Shown: positions 10,026 to 21,989 of the stretch, in pieces
Numbering within the stretch: position 1 is the first letter of the stretch
Layout: each line of letters begins with the position of its first letter
Source of the DNA: Chimonanthus salicifolius
Lineage: Eukaryota; Streptophyta; Magnoliopsida; Laurales; Calycanthaceae
Direction: 5' to 3'
DNA: 64,000 nt
Assembly (NCBI GenBank): GCA_013350335.1
Contig: CM023534.1
Span: 22,525,302 to 22,589,301, forward strand
The notes under the pieces: generated by a model
What the model saw: the letters and a program-made list of their open reading frames with translations, nothing else
Database searches by the model: none
Told to the model about the DNA's origin: nothing
Translations under genes and position numbers: made by a program

Positions 10026-11188
10026 GCGACCGGGTCGGTCTGCTAGGTGGACGAAAAGATGTCCGTGCTGGTGGTCCCTGGAGTAACTGAGGACAATTTC
10101 TCTTCATATGGTCAGCCTGTCCACAATGATAACAAGCAAAGGTGCTGGCAGAAGATGGCGCAGGTTGTGTCCTGTTCAGCTGAGGACAATTATTCTTCGA
10201 ATGCCGGGCCTGTCCGCAATGGAAACATGTGAACACTCTGCCGGTTGATTGAACCATTGATGTAGAAGCCTGAGGTCTTGGTGCACCGGATCTGAACCTC
10301 TTATTTGGTTGATAAGAGCTGGTACTACCCTGCCTTCTTCGGCGCTCCATAAAACTAGTTGTCTCCGTCAGATCCTTTTCCACAATGATAGATCTGCTCA
10401 CTATCACACTATATGTCTTTGCAGCTGGGGATATCACCCTTGACTTTATTGCAGGCCGAAGACCCCTTTCAAATTTTTGGGTCTTTTTGGACTCCGTGTC
10501 CACCATATAAGGAGCATATATGGACAATTGGGCGAACTCCACCTCGTACTCCATAACTGACAAATTCTTCTAGGCCAAGGCTATGAACTCATATGCCTTA
10601 GTCTCTCTTTCCTCTTCAGGGAAGTAACGTCCCAGAAATATTTCTTTGAAGCCCTTCCAAGTTCGGTTTGTCAGCAGATTCTGCTCTTTCACTGTTTTCC
10701 ACCACTTCGTACAGTCGTTTATAAGTTACGAACTGGTTAGGAGAATTCGATTCTCCTCATCTTTTATATTTAACAACTCAAAAATCTGGGTCAAGCTATC
10801 AATCCAGTTCTCAGACCCTATTAATCCCTCTATGCTGTAGAATTTTTGTGGTTATTGCTGTTGGAAGTTCCTTACAGTGATTTGGCTCTCTAGGCTCTGC
10901 GTGGTAGCATTCGCAGTATGAGTAGACTGTATCACTGTTTGTATTAAATTTTGCAGAAAAGTTTGCATCTCTGGAGCTATCGTAGGAACCACTATTGGTA
11001 CCTTCGGTACTACAAGCGGAGCATTAGCCTGTACTTCCTAGTATCACCGGAGGAGCATCTGCCTGTACTTCTGGTATCACCGGAGGAGCATCTGCCTGTA
11101 CTTCTGGTATTACAAGAGGAGTACTACCACCAGTTCCAGCGACACGCGCTGAAGGTTTTCGTGCATGAGATCCTCTTCGAGGTGCCAT
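9934..11188 (-). pseudogene. Gag of the chromovirus
   Basis: The likely start is the ATG at 11188 (MAPRRGSHARKP), typical of Tekay gag. A short repeat region follows, and a frameshift and stop at about 11040. An open stretch at 10563-9934 carries the capsid C-terminal part (LRPAIKSRV) and two zinc knuckles, CFHCGQARHSKNNC and CYHCGQADHMKRNC, both with intact CCHC. Two knuckles rather than one is a clade-level variation. The product would package element RNA; here it is broken. Confidence 0.85.
11029..11127 (-). repeat. 33-bp tandem repeat in gag
   Basis: About three copies of a 33-base unit encode an 11-residue repeat on the minus strand (VIPEVQADAPP). The third copy has an inserted base that shifts the frame into a stop. 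Confidence 0.8.
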
Positions 11189-11616
11189 TTTCCTATATCA
11201 AACACGACCATTAAGAAAATCCTCATTTGGTAATTACATGACCAATATCATAATATATCAACAAATTTGTTCCTACATTCATTTCATTTTCTAAATTGAG
11301 GGGGGGAATTCAAATTTCTCATCTCTAACTTTATCCTCATGTATTTGTCATACTATGACTAAGACCTTTTATTTTCAACGTATAAGGGTTATTCAACTTC
11401 CAATTTCAGAGATTACTCCTTATTTTGCTTTTTTATCTCTCTCATTATTTCTCATAATAGGTTGATCTCAAATTGATGCTTACAGTCTGCTTCTCATAAA
11501 AGTAAATTAATCCGGCCCCCGTGCAGCAGACTCCAAAGACTCGGTCAATTGGGATTCTTATCTGTCAGTGAGACATGATACTGTATTAATCTTAATTTGT
11601 GAGACTCAAGACTTTC

Positions 11617-11634
11617 GGTTTCGCGCTGATACCA
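11617..11634 (-). other. Primer-binding site of the chromovirus
   Basis: On the minus strand this reads TGGTATCAGCGCGAAACC. Its first nine bases match the complement of the 3' end of initiator-Met tRNA, and it lies two bases inside the 5' LTR. It fixes the element's direction (minus) and the LTR boundary. Confidence 0.9.
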
Positions 11635-13100
11635 ACTGTAACACCCCTCCCTTTTCTCTCAATTATTAGAGTATTTTTTATTTATTTAACAACCTGAAGA
11701 AAGGGAAGAGTGCCATGACGCGAGTCAAATCCGAATCCGAATATTAGACCCTTAACTGGCTCAACCAATGTGTGCACATGGAAAGACTCCACGTAAACTT
11801 AGCAACACACTAACTTACAATAATGTGGAAATAAGTATATCTATTTGAATCCATCATTCAATCTTTCTCAATCTAAGAAAAACATAATCTCCATAATATT
11901 TGTTTATCAAAATCAAAGGTTTAATTACAATAACCCAAATTCTCAATTAACTCAATCCTACTTAATTGCTCATTCTCTACTAATATTAACAAGTAGACTC
12001 TTCGCAATTCTCATCTTGCACCATCCTCCTCTATGCATGGCTAGTAATTGGTCTTGCCTCGTCACTTATCTCCTTTTCTGTATTAATTTCTAAAAGAGTA
12101 GAATATTGTGGACTTAGTCAACACCCAGTAGGATTTCCCATCAAAGTGGGTATCAACATGACATATATAAAATCGGGGAAAACATATACAGTTCTTCATA
12201 TCATATAATTTAGTTGAAATCATCCCCACCCCATATTTCAAAATCAATTTGTATCTCATATTTATAAAGCATTTAAAATCATTCATAATCATTTCATAAA
12301 TCAATTCGTAATCAACATACTTTTCATAACTCAGAAAATCAACATGATGCAAATGCCATGGTACATGAATCAATGCAAGCCCCTCTCATGCCGATGCATT
12401 TCTTTCTATCACACTTTCCATTCAAACAGTTCTAATCATTGGCCATTATGTCCGTAGCTTTCCTGGGGCACTAGCTGGTAGCTACTACCCAATCCCTAGT
12501 AGTTAACCAGAGTTACTAGGGGTATACTATTACCCATACCTGTGCAGGTTTCGGCTCTCTCACCCAGGAGCTTTGAGCCCATCTTAATTGCCCAATTCCT
12601 GTATTCATGGACGCGGCCATATAGAATAGATATGGTATTTCATATTTCTCATATTAGAATTTAACATCCCCTAACCATTATCTCAACTATTCTCATCCCC
12701 ACCAGATGCATGCTTTCATGCCCATGCATCGATAAATCATTCAAAATATGCATTGAAATTAAATATCATCTCCACATACATAACAGTCATGTGATACATC
12801 AAGAAAGTAGGAAAACCTACCTGATCAGTAAAGTTTAGCGAATGAGTTGCTACGGGGTACGTACAACTCCTAGATTACCTTCCGATCCTCTCATTACATT
12901 CATCAATCAAAACAGACCATGTAATCAATTCGAGTTCATGATTTCCAACCTTTTAGTTTATTAATTTCATTAATCTTCATAAATGACACCTCTTTAATTC
13001 TAAGTTCTTTGGAGTTAACAATTTCCCCCATCAATCCTCACATCAGCCTCATCAATGCCTGGATCATCATTACAATAATAAACCCAATCCCATCCTTCTC

Positions 13101-13195
13101 ATCTAAAGATCTCGACTATGACTGCATGCTGATATCAAGCTAACCCAAGTCACCCTATCTCCATCTAAATCACTAAGCTTCATTTCTTTAAACAT
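13101..13195 (-). pseudogene. Possible PPR fragment in the 5' LTR
   Basis: Same position and frame as at 3846-3939. It starts [17 protein letters not shown] and continues WVSLISACSHSRDL. This copy has the most PPR-like wording of the three. The identity is uncertain because only about 30 residues align. Confidence 0.38.
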
Positions 13196-13339
13196 ATGTT
13201 GACTGGTAGGTGGCTCAAACACATTACCAAGATGCAATAGGACTCATTCTTGTTACTATACCATGACTTTATATATCTAAACTCACTAAATGGATCAACA
13301 ACCTGCCCAAACAATATTGTCCAGTCATTTGAATATTTT

Positions 13340-13520
13340 GAATAGTCCTTTGTACCCCATAAGGGCAGCAACATCCCGACAACAGTAGCTCTAATGATAG
13401 CTTCACGTTTACTCGTTGCAAAGACTGCACAATAACTATTGGCATATGTTTCTGCACCTATGATGGGTGTATCTCCAATCCTCCCCACCATTTTATTTAC
13501 TAACCCACCACTGGAAGTAG
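13340..13520 (-). pseudogene. Captured L-asparaginase exon (5' LTR)
   Basis: Same fragment as at 4084-4264: [18 protein letters not shown], then [15 protein letters not shown]. It shares the one-base deletion after TV. It has extra damage: the first Thr pair reads TSSGG, GAG is GAE, and the relic intron acceptor has changed from AG to AA. One inserted base near 13341 lengthens the following frame. Confidence 0.8.
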
Positions 13521-14421
13521 TTGGAATAGGAGATGAAAATATGAATGGAATTACAGACAAGCACACCAGGTCTGAACAGTGGGAACTGTTTGGTTGGGAA
13601 TGGGGTAGCAAACAGTTCTAGGTCTACATGGTGCTAGTTATAGTAACAATTTAAATGGTATCGGTCCACCAGCTACAGCTCGTGGAAATCAGAGTTGTTA
13701 TGGCCCATAACTCTGTACCCTTGTTTATGAAATTAAGTAATCCATGAACTGATAAACTCTAAGCATTACAAGATAACAAAGTTCTGTATCTATAACAGAT
13801 GGCCATTTGTTCAGAGTTATATTCATAAAGGGATATTGGAAAATTAAATGAAAACGGTCTCTTTACTTCCAGACATCTGCCCTTCATGTAACAGTTTATA
13901 AAATCTCAAATCTGTCCATCACATTGGCCTAAGTTTCTTGGAAAATAGTTTTCCCTGAAACCTTCAAATCCTTAAGGCACAGCAGCAGCAGCACTACACT
14001 TCATTTCCTTCATTAATTGCAACTATCCCAGCAAGGAAAATGGTCAATGGAGGTAATGTTGAACACTGGGTATGTCTCAACGTTTTCACAACATACACGT
14101 CAAGATCAGGTTTTACAATTTTGCTATGAGCTTGTACAAATGTGTACAAATATTGGGATGGCATTTCTAATTATTGAGTCTTACAATCTTTTCAACCTAT
14201 ACCATGATAACTACTGATACACCATATCCAAAATTCTGAAACTAGAAATCCACACAGACATTGTTTTGATAGTCACTTTGAATTTTAACCTGTAAAAGTA
14301 TGACCCCCAATTGACATAAATGTGCTCCACTGATTTCAGGTTCTAAGGGCATACCTCTGCAGATGGCATGAAAATTCAAGTGTTCCATACTAGTTTTTAA
14401 TGTACCATTTTTGACATGTTT

Positions 14422-14502
14422 CCAAGTGAAGGTCTTTGGGTGGGGAATTTGATCGAACACCTTGCAGGCATAATAGAAGTTTCAGTTTCCTGAAGATGAA
14501 AT
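14422..14502 (-). pseudogene. Captured PPR-protein fragment (5' LTR)
   Basis: The minus-strand frame reads SSSGN, a stop, then YACKVFDQIPHPKTFTW. VFDQIPHP is the canonical PPR wording, so this copy identifies the fragment best. Similarity ends at the Trp as in the other two copies, so the breakpoint is ancestral. Confidence 0.7.
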
Positions 14503-14805
14503 CCCTACACGGTATTTGGACCTTCCTCCATAGAAAACAGTGAAAAGGCATAAATCACTAAGAGAAATGAAATGGGTTTCCTTCTCCTTCTCCTTCATCC
14601 TTTCTCCGCCGATCTTCCTTTTCTGTTTCTCGCCGTTTCTTGGTCTCCGACAGTCAGTCTCCTTATCTCTCTGTTTTCTATTTCAACCCTTTTTTCATCC
14701 TTTTACCCTTCTTCTTCAACACCACCGTAAAGGGGGTTTACCCCTTTTTTTTTATATCTATCCTCTTTTGAAACCTTATTGCCCTCTTCTTTCTTTCTTT
14801 CCACT

Positions 14806-16588
14806 AAGAGATGAAGGGATGATTAATCCATGTTTAGATATGATAAGGGATGGATTTCATGGAGAATGGCTTTACAAAATATACAAAGGAAAAGAGACTG
14901 ATAAACAGTCAGTCGACTGAATCTTGGATTCAATAGACTGAACTAGTGCTGGCCGAAGAAGGCAAAGAATTTCTGGGAGATTCAGCCGATTGAGTCTTTG
15001 ATTCAGTCGACTGAACTGGAGTTAGCTGTAACAGAAAACTGTTTCTGCGAGTTTTAGCCGGCTGAATCTTGTGATTTAATCGACTAAACATAGATGTAAC
15101 AAATAAGTAAACTATTGGCTGATGATTCAGCAGAATGAATCTGTACTGGCCGAACACACAATTAATCTAATCCAAAATCAGTCGACTGAAAGATGGTTGA
15201 CCGATAATATAAAGGGTTTGACTCAAAGTCAGCCAACCTGAATCTGTGATTCAGTCAACTGAAAGGTAGCGAGTCAAGAGATTTCGCTAAATGGGTGTGT
15301 AATTTGTTTTGATGTAATCATTGCACGTCACATCACAAAACAGCAAAGATACTATATTGGGATTTGGTAGGATTCCTACCTTATTGAAATTCATAAGGAT
15401 CTCTATATGTATATGTTTCTGGTTTTGATTTACAAACATGATGAGTTATTTTGGTTAAATGAATGGCATATGTTATATGAACTGTTTTCAATGTTATTAT
15501 GTATTTTGATACGAAATGACATTTGTGCATCCATAATTTCATGCATGGCATGGGAGGGAATATATGGGACAGCAAACCAAATTATGAGTTGTCCGGACAT
15601 GACTTGGGGTTTGAAACTAGCTTATGTAAAGCTATGTGAACCATTGATTTGTTGGCCTTGTCCGGGATTGCTAGATAGGGGCACGGCGTAATATGGGCCA
15701 GAAGGCTCCGGGGTAACCAGTCCAAAAACCCTGCGCAGAGGGAGGAGTCCACGCTCCATCGGTAATTCTGATTAACACACGTGGGGAGGTATAACAGTAA
15801 CCTGGTGGTGCCGTCAAAAACACTGAGGACGTAAATAGCCAATGGAACACCTTGATATGGTTTCATTATATCAAGGAAAATGTTGTTATGATTTGTACGG
15901 TGTTGATATGGAGATTGGGTGGGGGGATCATTGGCATATGACACCCATAACATGACACATACATTTGCATGAGTTGGATATGTTTATCGTGCGCTGTTTT
16001 TGGTACTATGATATGTTACAGTTTTAATATGATGCTTTTATTCTGATTTTTATATTGATCCTATGTGTATAACCCTATTTGGAATTCTTACTGAGCACGT
16101 TGACTAACGCCCTACTTCTACCTTTACATGATGGAACAGGGAATGGAAAGGACAATGGACGTGAAGGAAACCAAGCTTAGAAGCTTGGGCAGATTATGTT
16201 TATTTTACTTAATTGATTTTGGAACGATGTATTTGAGATAATTAGCATTTTGGGATTATAATAACTTAGTTTATTTTGCTATGGTTGGTCGATGTTTTGG
16301 ATATTTAAGTTTTAGTTATTTTTATAGTGATTGGCTTTCTTGCTTATTAAAAATCATGGTTATGGATAATATTCTATTCATATAATAACTCCGCAGTTAA
16401 TTGTGAAACGTGTGAACTGTTTTAATGGGCAATGGTCCACGCACAGGTATCGCTAGCAAGTTAAGGGTCAGGTTTTGGAACCCTGGACTTAGCCCGTGTC
16501 GTGACGTTCCCGCTCTCTCTCACTCTTTATTTAAAAAAAAAAAAACATACTCTGATTTTCGGCGAGTGAAAAAGGGCGGGGCGTTACA
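14806..16588 (+). mobile_element. 3' part of a second gypsy-like LTR
   Basis: No coding region. The right end is GGGGCGTTACA (16578-16588). This is a typical chromovirus LTR terminus and matches, as an inverted repeat, the TGTAAC... starts of such LTRs. Inside are GC-richer blocks around 15640-15780 and a poly(A) tract at 16531-16543. The left side is cut by the junction with the truncated 5' LTR at about 14806, and no LTR start or target duplication is visible. The family differs from the 4-kb Tekay LTR. Confidence 0.5.
14905..15265. repeat. Degenerate palindromic motif array
   Basis: About nine variants of the palindrome TTCAGTCGACTGAA, often followed by TC, lie at irregular spacing of 20-70 bases. 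Clear copies are at 14906-14920, 14980-14993, 15001-15015, 15053-15067, 15072-15088, 15124-15139, 15178-15190 and 15249-15263. It lies in the LTR remnant. I cannot assign a function. Confidence 0.65.
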
Positions 16589-18083
16589 GTCTGCTAGGCT
16601 CTTTGTACTCAGATTAAATTATTTCAAATGGGCTAGCCATCCAAAACACAAAGTAAAAAGAAAAATTAAAGTACTCAGTGTCTAGTCTCGTAATTCTCAG
16701 GCTCCTAGAGAGTATTGAAAGTTTAGCTCAAAGAGTACAATACAAGAAATGTAAATAAAAGTACTCAGTGCCTAACTCAAATACTCAGGGCGACTGGAAT
16801 CACCACAGATGGCTCCACCGAGCGGCAACCAAGAATCATCTCAATTGGTTTGAGTAAATTAGCGCAGAGGGTACATGGACAGTAAAATAAACACCCAATG
16901 CAAAAAGTCACCACACGAGAGTTAGATTTGGTTATTATTATCCCCTTTTTAGCATAAAAGAGAGAAATCAAGGTTTTGACAAGAAACAGAAAGAATTTTG
17001 GAGGTGTTACTCAAGAGTTAAGTAAAAAATGGTTTTTTTTCCTATCTTTATAAAAACTCATTTAGGAGCCCAAATTCATCCCTTCCCACCTCTAACCTTT
17101 CCTAGAGTTAATAAAATTAAGAAAATGAAAGTTTTAATGCCTTCCACGCGAGTTTTGGCTGAGTTTTGACCTCCGTTGAAAAACTCCTAAAACCCAAAAG
17201 CTTCAGAAGAAGAACATTGAAAAAAGAAGAAGAAGAAGTTTTAAAAAAAAACTAAGAAGTTAAGGAAGCAGATGGGTTTGAAAGCTTCCTTCAATCCAAA
17301 CTTATAATAGAGGTTTGTAGGCCTGTAACGGCCGTGGAGGTTCCCACATAACCTACGGCTAGTTCCTGTAGCTTCATTCTTATCATAAAAAATATTTTAA
17401 TTAAACTTTACAAGTTATATAGCTTTAGGTAATAATTTGATCCTGTGGAAAATTTAGCATCTTTGGAGAAATTTGACTCCACATATATGTTGGGCAAATT
17501 TGCCTTATGAAAAAGTCCTAAAGTTCGGAAGAGTTTTGAAGTCAAAAGCCACACAATCCGTTTGAAAACATGGGCTTAAGTGTGCATGCTAAATGTCGGT
17601 CCACATTTAACCGTAAAGTTTGAGCATTCCACACTTCATTTTGAAAGTCTAAAAACATGGAATTGTCGGGCTCAATACTAATTGAATAGAGACTATTTTT
17701 CTGTAATTTTTTTTACCTTTCTAAATACTTTAAAATTAAGGTTTTCATAAATAGAGATCTTTTAGACCTGATTTGGTTACATCTCTGAAAATCAAAATAG
17801 CAAACCGAAAAATCCATTAAACTCAGTATTTAAAACTTATCAATGTGTGAGAGGTTGGAAGTTCAAATACTTCAAATGAGTGGTTTTCCAAATAAAATAA
17901 ATTTAGGGTCATATTTGGAACAAGTTCAAATATTTACAGTTTTACCATTTCAACTTTAATGAGTCAGATCAATGGGCTAACAAGCTCGGATCGGGCCAAA
18001 CTTAGAATTTTGGGAAAAGCCACTGCGTAATCTTCATAATTAACGATTCACAAATCACACTTAACAACTCATTAATTGCACAA
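16589..18083. other. No gene seen
   Basis: AT-rich sequence with several copies of the word AGTACTCAG (about 16600-16790). No conserved protein, tRNA or clear transposon boundary is seen. It may be decayed retrotransposon. Confidence 0.4.
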
Positions 18084-18617
18084 TTATTCCCTAATTAGGG
18101 TTGGAATTTTATAGTGATCGAAATCAACCGGTATCTGAAAAGGAAGACTTATCATGGAAGCCATCAAGCTGAAATCACTAAAGACAGACGAGATCCCGAC
18201 ATTGGTCGAATCGAAGTTGGCCTCGAGAATCACGCTATTCCCATTGGATTTTGTACATGTACCCATGGAGATAGCCTCGGAATTCTCACATGCCCCCATG
18301 GAGATAGTTTGGAAATTCGTACATTTTCCACCAAAGACAATCTTGAAATTTGTGCCATTCTCCACAAAATATGTGCCTATTTCCTCAGTATACTCGCCAA
18401 TTTCCTTGAAATTCATTCCAGTTCCTCCAGAGATAGTGTCTCCTCCACAGTTACGACATGTGCAAGAAACACAGCCAATGCCAGTGTTGGATAACGAGCC
18501 AAGTGCATTACAGGCGTCGCAATCAATGCAATCGGCGAATATTGTCCTACCACTGATGCTGCAGCTGCCATAGACACCACATGTATCACATGTGACACAG
18601 AAGATGGACTTCCTTAA
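18084..18617 (-). pseudogene. Cysteine-rich open frame, unidentified
   Basis: On the minus strand a frame is open from about 18617 to 18084 (about 178 codons), but its first Met is only at 18416. The upstream part is rich in paired cysteines: CVTCDTC, CIDCDAC and CVSCTCRNC. Then come Gly/Thr-rich GGDTISGGTG and a degenerate repeat containing CTNFQTISMGAC and EAISMGTCTKSNG. The opposite strand also has an open 139-codon frame, so openness alone proves little. I do not recognise it. It could be a gene fragment, an exon, or retrotransposon sequence. Confidence 0.3.
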
Positions 18618-20390
18618 GAATGATCCTTATTTTCTCTTTTTCTAGTGTCAAGCCGCTCATCCTTGAAGGTTTCCTGTATCAAGCGGCCTTTACTAACGTC
18701 TTGTTACCAGAAGCACATGACGGACTACTTGACATGCTCGAACCTTCAAAATGCAAAGTAGAAACCATCAAATATCGAAGGTTCTCACATTGGATATGAA
18801 CTCGATGATGAATTCTTTTCAACCACGAGAGATTGATGTAGCACATGATCGTGAGAAGCAAAAAAAAAAATAGAAGATTTCATTCTCGATCACTGACGCA
18901 TTAAAGGAATAAAGAAACTTATTCAAGTTTCTTTTAATTTCCTTTCTTTCTTTACTTATTTCTTTCCTTTTTCCTATTGATTTTCGATTGATTTATGTTT
19001 GTATAAAAACCCCTTTGGGAATGGAGAATAGAACTGATTAATGAATATGAATTGAAATCTAAATTTGGGACTTTTACCTGTTTCTTTCTTCTTCTCACTT
19101 TTTCATAGAAACGATAAATCCACCCATCGATGGTGTTCGAATGGTCTTTTTCTTCCTATGTGGGTCCCTTGTTGCCACTGGCGTTCGACAGCAACCTTCG
19201 TAGTATCTATGTCCATCTTTGTTCGTTGCAAAGAAGGCTGACTTCAGCCCGGACCAGAGGCGTCATAGCCAACTAATTAGTTGTTCAATGTTCGTGTTGC
19301 GTCTGTCTCTACAGTCCTTACTATAGCTACCATCCCAGAGCCACGCTTCTTCCACCCTCTATTGTTACCCCATTATTACTGAGGTCTTCCACCAATCCCG
19401 TCTCTGTTTCCCAAGCACCTCCATCACCCTCTCGTTCACACACCTGCACTCAAACATCGTCCAAGGCCCAGTCCCTCTAACTCAGGGTTGCCTTGCACAC
19501 CATCGTCCTTCAAAAGCGTCCAGATCCAATCTCCTTTCAACACCTACTACTCCATCTAATTTGGGTCGGGTATTACAATAACGTCCAAAACCCAGACCAC
19601 TTAAACCCATCAACTTATCCACACACCGCACTAACTTTTGACCCTTTGATTACTTTTGACCTACCATTCATCCAGCCATGTCTTTCCCCAACCATGGGCC
19701 ATCCTTTCCACCTTTTGACCACTAGTTGACCATAGCTTCCCAATAGCCGTTAGATCCATTTGATCCCTCATTAGGCTCCTTTACCCATTATCCCATTTTC
19801 TTTATTTTTCCATTAAACTCATTCAGTAACCCACCATCCTTTTAGCCATTAACCGTTGACCAATCCTTTTAACCCAATAATACACATTCACCCATTAATT
19901 TCAATTATTATCCCTTTTAGATTTATATCTATACCCAGTCAAATTTTCACTCGATTCGCCGTTGCATCCTTGCATCAATAGAGTATTAAAGTTTTTACCC
20001 GGTGTATGCGGATAGGGGGGTTTTCACACACCCTGGAGGACTAGTAGGGAGCGACGTCTAGACACCTTCGGACCTAAAAAAATATATATATAGAGGATTA
20101 AAGTTTTGTAGGATATGTCCTTTTAGTGCTAAGTTTATACCAAATCAAGTAGTGCTATGTTTATACAATATTTTAGTGCTAAGTTCATATTAAAGTTTTG
20201 TAAGATATGATCCTTTTAGTGGAAAAAAAATAAGATAAGGAGTTACAATGATGGAGTCTTCCCTCGTCATCAAATATTGTTTATTTTCTTCTTCAACGAT
20301 TTAACCTTTTTAGATTTTAAAGGTCGGTGGGTGCTTATTGATATGTATGATTTAGCAAATAATTGGAAGACACCTCCATTAACCTTAGTA
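18618..20390. other. No gene seen; LTR-like features
   Basis: A TATA-like TGTATAAAAACCCC at about 18998-19012, with a transcribed-looking stretch after it, resembles an LTR promoter. The sequence around 20000-20060 (AGGGAGCGACGTCTAGACA) is also retrotransposon-like. No coding domain or paired LTR is found in the window. Confidence 0.3.
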
Positions 20391-20511
20391 CCACTTTCTT
20401 CTAAGGTTGACCTAGTGCATTTTTTAAGTGAGCACTAATGGCTTCATCATCACTTCTTCTAAGGTTGGCGTAGTGCATTTTTTGAAGTGAGCACTAATGG
20501 CTTCATCATCA
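20391..20511. repeat. 60-bp direct tandem duplication
   Basis: Two adjacent copies of about 60 bases share the words TTCTTCTAAGG and GTGAGCACTAATGGCTTCAT, with a few differences. A partial third copy follows at about 20512-20560. Confidence 0.75.
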
Positions 20512-21989
20512 CTCTTTAGAAGTGCTGTGCCACTAAAAGGTTTCATCATCACTCTTATGACGAGCTGTGACACTCATATAAATTGTGGAGAACTAGGAAG
20601 AAATGTTCAAACTCCTAATCTTGGTCGGCCGATATTTCAATAGGTGGATATATTAGTAGATATTTAACAATGTTTCAAAACTAAGTGAGGAGCGATCTGT
20701 CTTAGAGGAAGAGTGGATTAAATAAGGTTCAACTGGGTTGAGCCATAGTTAAACTCGGTCAAACCTATATTATTAATATATATTATAAATAATATTAAAT
20801 TATTAACTAAGGTTATATTTTATAAAAATATATTTTTCTCTTACAAATACAATTGTGAATACAAAAATTAATAATCCAAAAATCATATTCTCAAAAGAAC
20901 TAACATTTTCATCTTCATTTTCTTCATTTAAAGAAACCAAGGGTTTTAAGGGTTAAGGCTCATGAGTTTATTAGAAAAACTGAGTTGACTCGCGAGTCGC
21001 ATAGAATTTTTAAGTGACCCAACCCGTCTTTCTACCGAGTCACGGTTGACTCGCGGGTCGGGCTGAGTTTGATAACCTTGATATTTGCACATACTTTTAT
21101 TATTATTTTAAAAAAAAATTAGAAAAAACTATAAAAATTAAGAAAAATATGTAATTTTTATTAAACATCGAAGGTCATTTACATATTTAAATATTGTTTT
21201 TAAATTGCAAACTCAAAAAATTCAAATATATTTGAAAAAATAATAAATTGAATGCTTTGATTGAAAAGTGAGATGTATTTATTTAACCTACTTTATATAA
21301 ATTAATACTTATAATTTCAATCATTGGACATTTATTAAACATCTAACAGTCATTTTCAGATAAATGTTTGGAACTATAAATCAAATGTTCAGATATATTA
21401 AATGCCCGGACAAAAAATTCTTTAATATATAACTTCAGTAAAAGAGCCATTTTTACAAAACACAATTTTGACATGGAGGCATGTTGATATAAGTAACGAT
21501 GTCAAATTGTCAATGAATATTTAAAAATTCAGTTGAACAAAATATTTGACCCAAAATAAATAGATTTGGATGAATTTTAGATCTAAGTTCAATTCAAGTC
21601 TAACATCCATTTGTATTTAGATGCGGAATTGAATCTAACCATATCTATTATATTTCATAACTTTTTTTTTCTTATTTTTGCATTTTTTAGCCGTTTGATT
21701 GATTTTTTTGTAATTACTTTTCAAGTTTTTTCTTCCTTTTAACAATTGTATCCTTTATGATATTTAAATTCTTTTCTAACATCAAAATTTGATTACTAAA
21801 TTAACTTATTATCCTTTTATCCTTTAATGTCAAAAAAATTAGTTTTAAAAATATTTAACACTTAAAATATAAATTAAATAGAAAAATGAATATTACATAA
21901 AAAATCTAAATTAAATTAAATTAATATCGCTCCATAATCTAATACATAAATTAAATCTAACATAATCAGAAACTAAATTAGATTAATCA
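20512..21989. other. No gene seen
   Basis: Very AT-rich. Bases 20722-20815 match 53411-53502 in inverted orientation, so this is a dispersed repeat. Bases 20980-21065 contain GACTCGCGAGTC-type palindromes next to GTTTGATAACCTTG, which looks like a MITE end. No protein is seen. Confidence 0.4.

Larger units (their letters stand above)
6522..11636 (-). mobile_element. Internal region of the Tekay/Del-type chromovirus
   Basis: The order on the minus strand is primer-binding site, gag with two CCHC knuckles, protease, reverse transcriptase, RNase H, integrase, chromodomain. This is the Ty3/gypsy order, and the terminal chromodomain plus very long LTRs beginning TGTAACACC place it in the Tekay/Del chromoviruses. 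It is about 5.1 kb, normal for the clade. The reading frame is broken by many stops and shifts, and key catalytic residues are replaced, so it is dead. A purine-rich AAAAGGTG lies just before the 3' LTR; it is a weak polypurine tract. Confidence 0.93.
11637..14805 (-). mobile_element. 5' LTR of the chromovirus, truncated
   Basis: The inner end (TGTAACACC on the plus strand) sits next to the primer site. It aligns with the solo LTR from 28668 to about position 31820, then breaks at about 14800-14806 in a CTTTCTTTC run, losing the outer 900 or so bases. An internal deletion at about 14563 lies between two AGAGAAA motifs that are still separate at 5302 and 5406. It shares with the 3' LTR a stretch (about 13830-13950) that the solo LTR lacks, which supports both belonging to one element. 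Confidence 0.88.

Noticed and set aside
13340..13520. A functional asparaginase gene
   Set aside because: Only one internal exon is present, without the catalytic Thr. It is frameshifted and lies inside an LTR.
14905..15265. CRISPR-like array
   Set aside because: The repeats are short, imperfect palindromes at uneven spacing in a plant LTR. No cas genes, and the context is eukaryotic.
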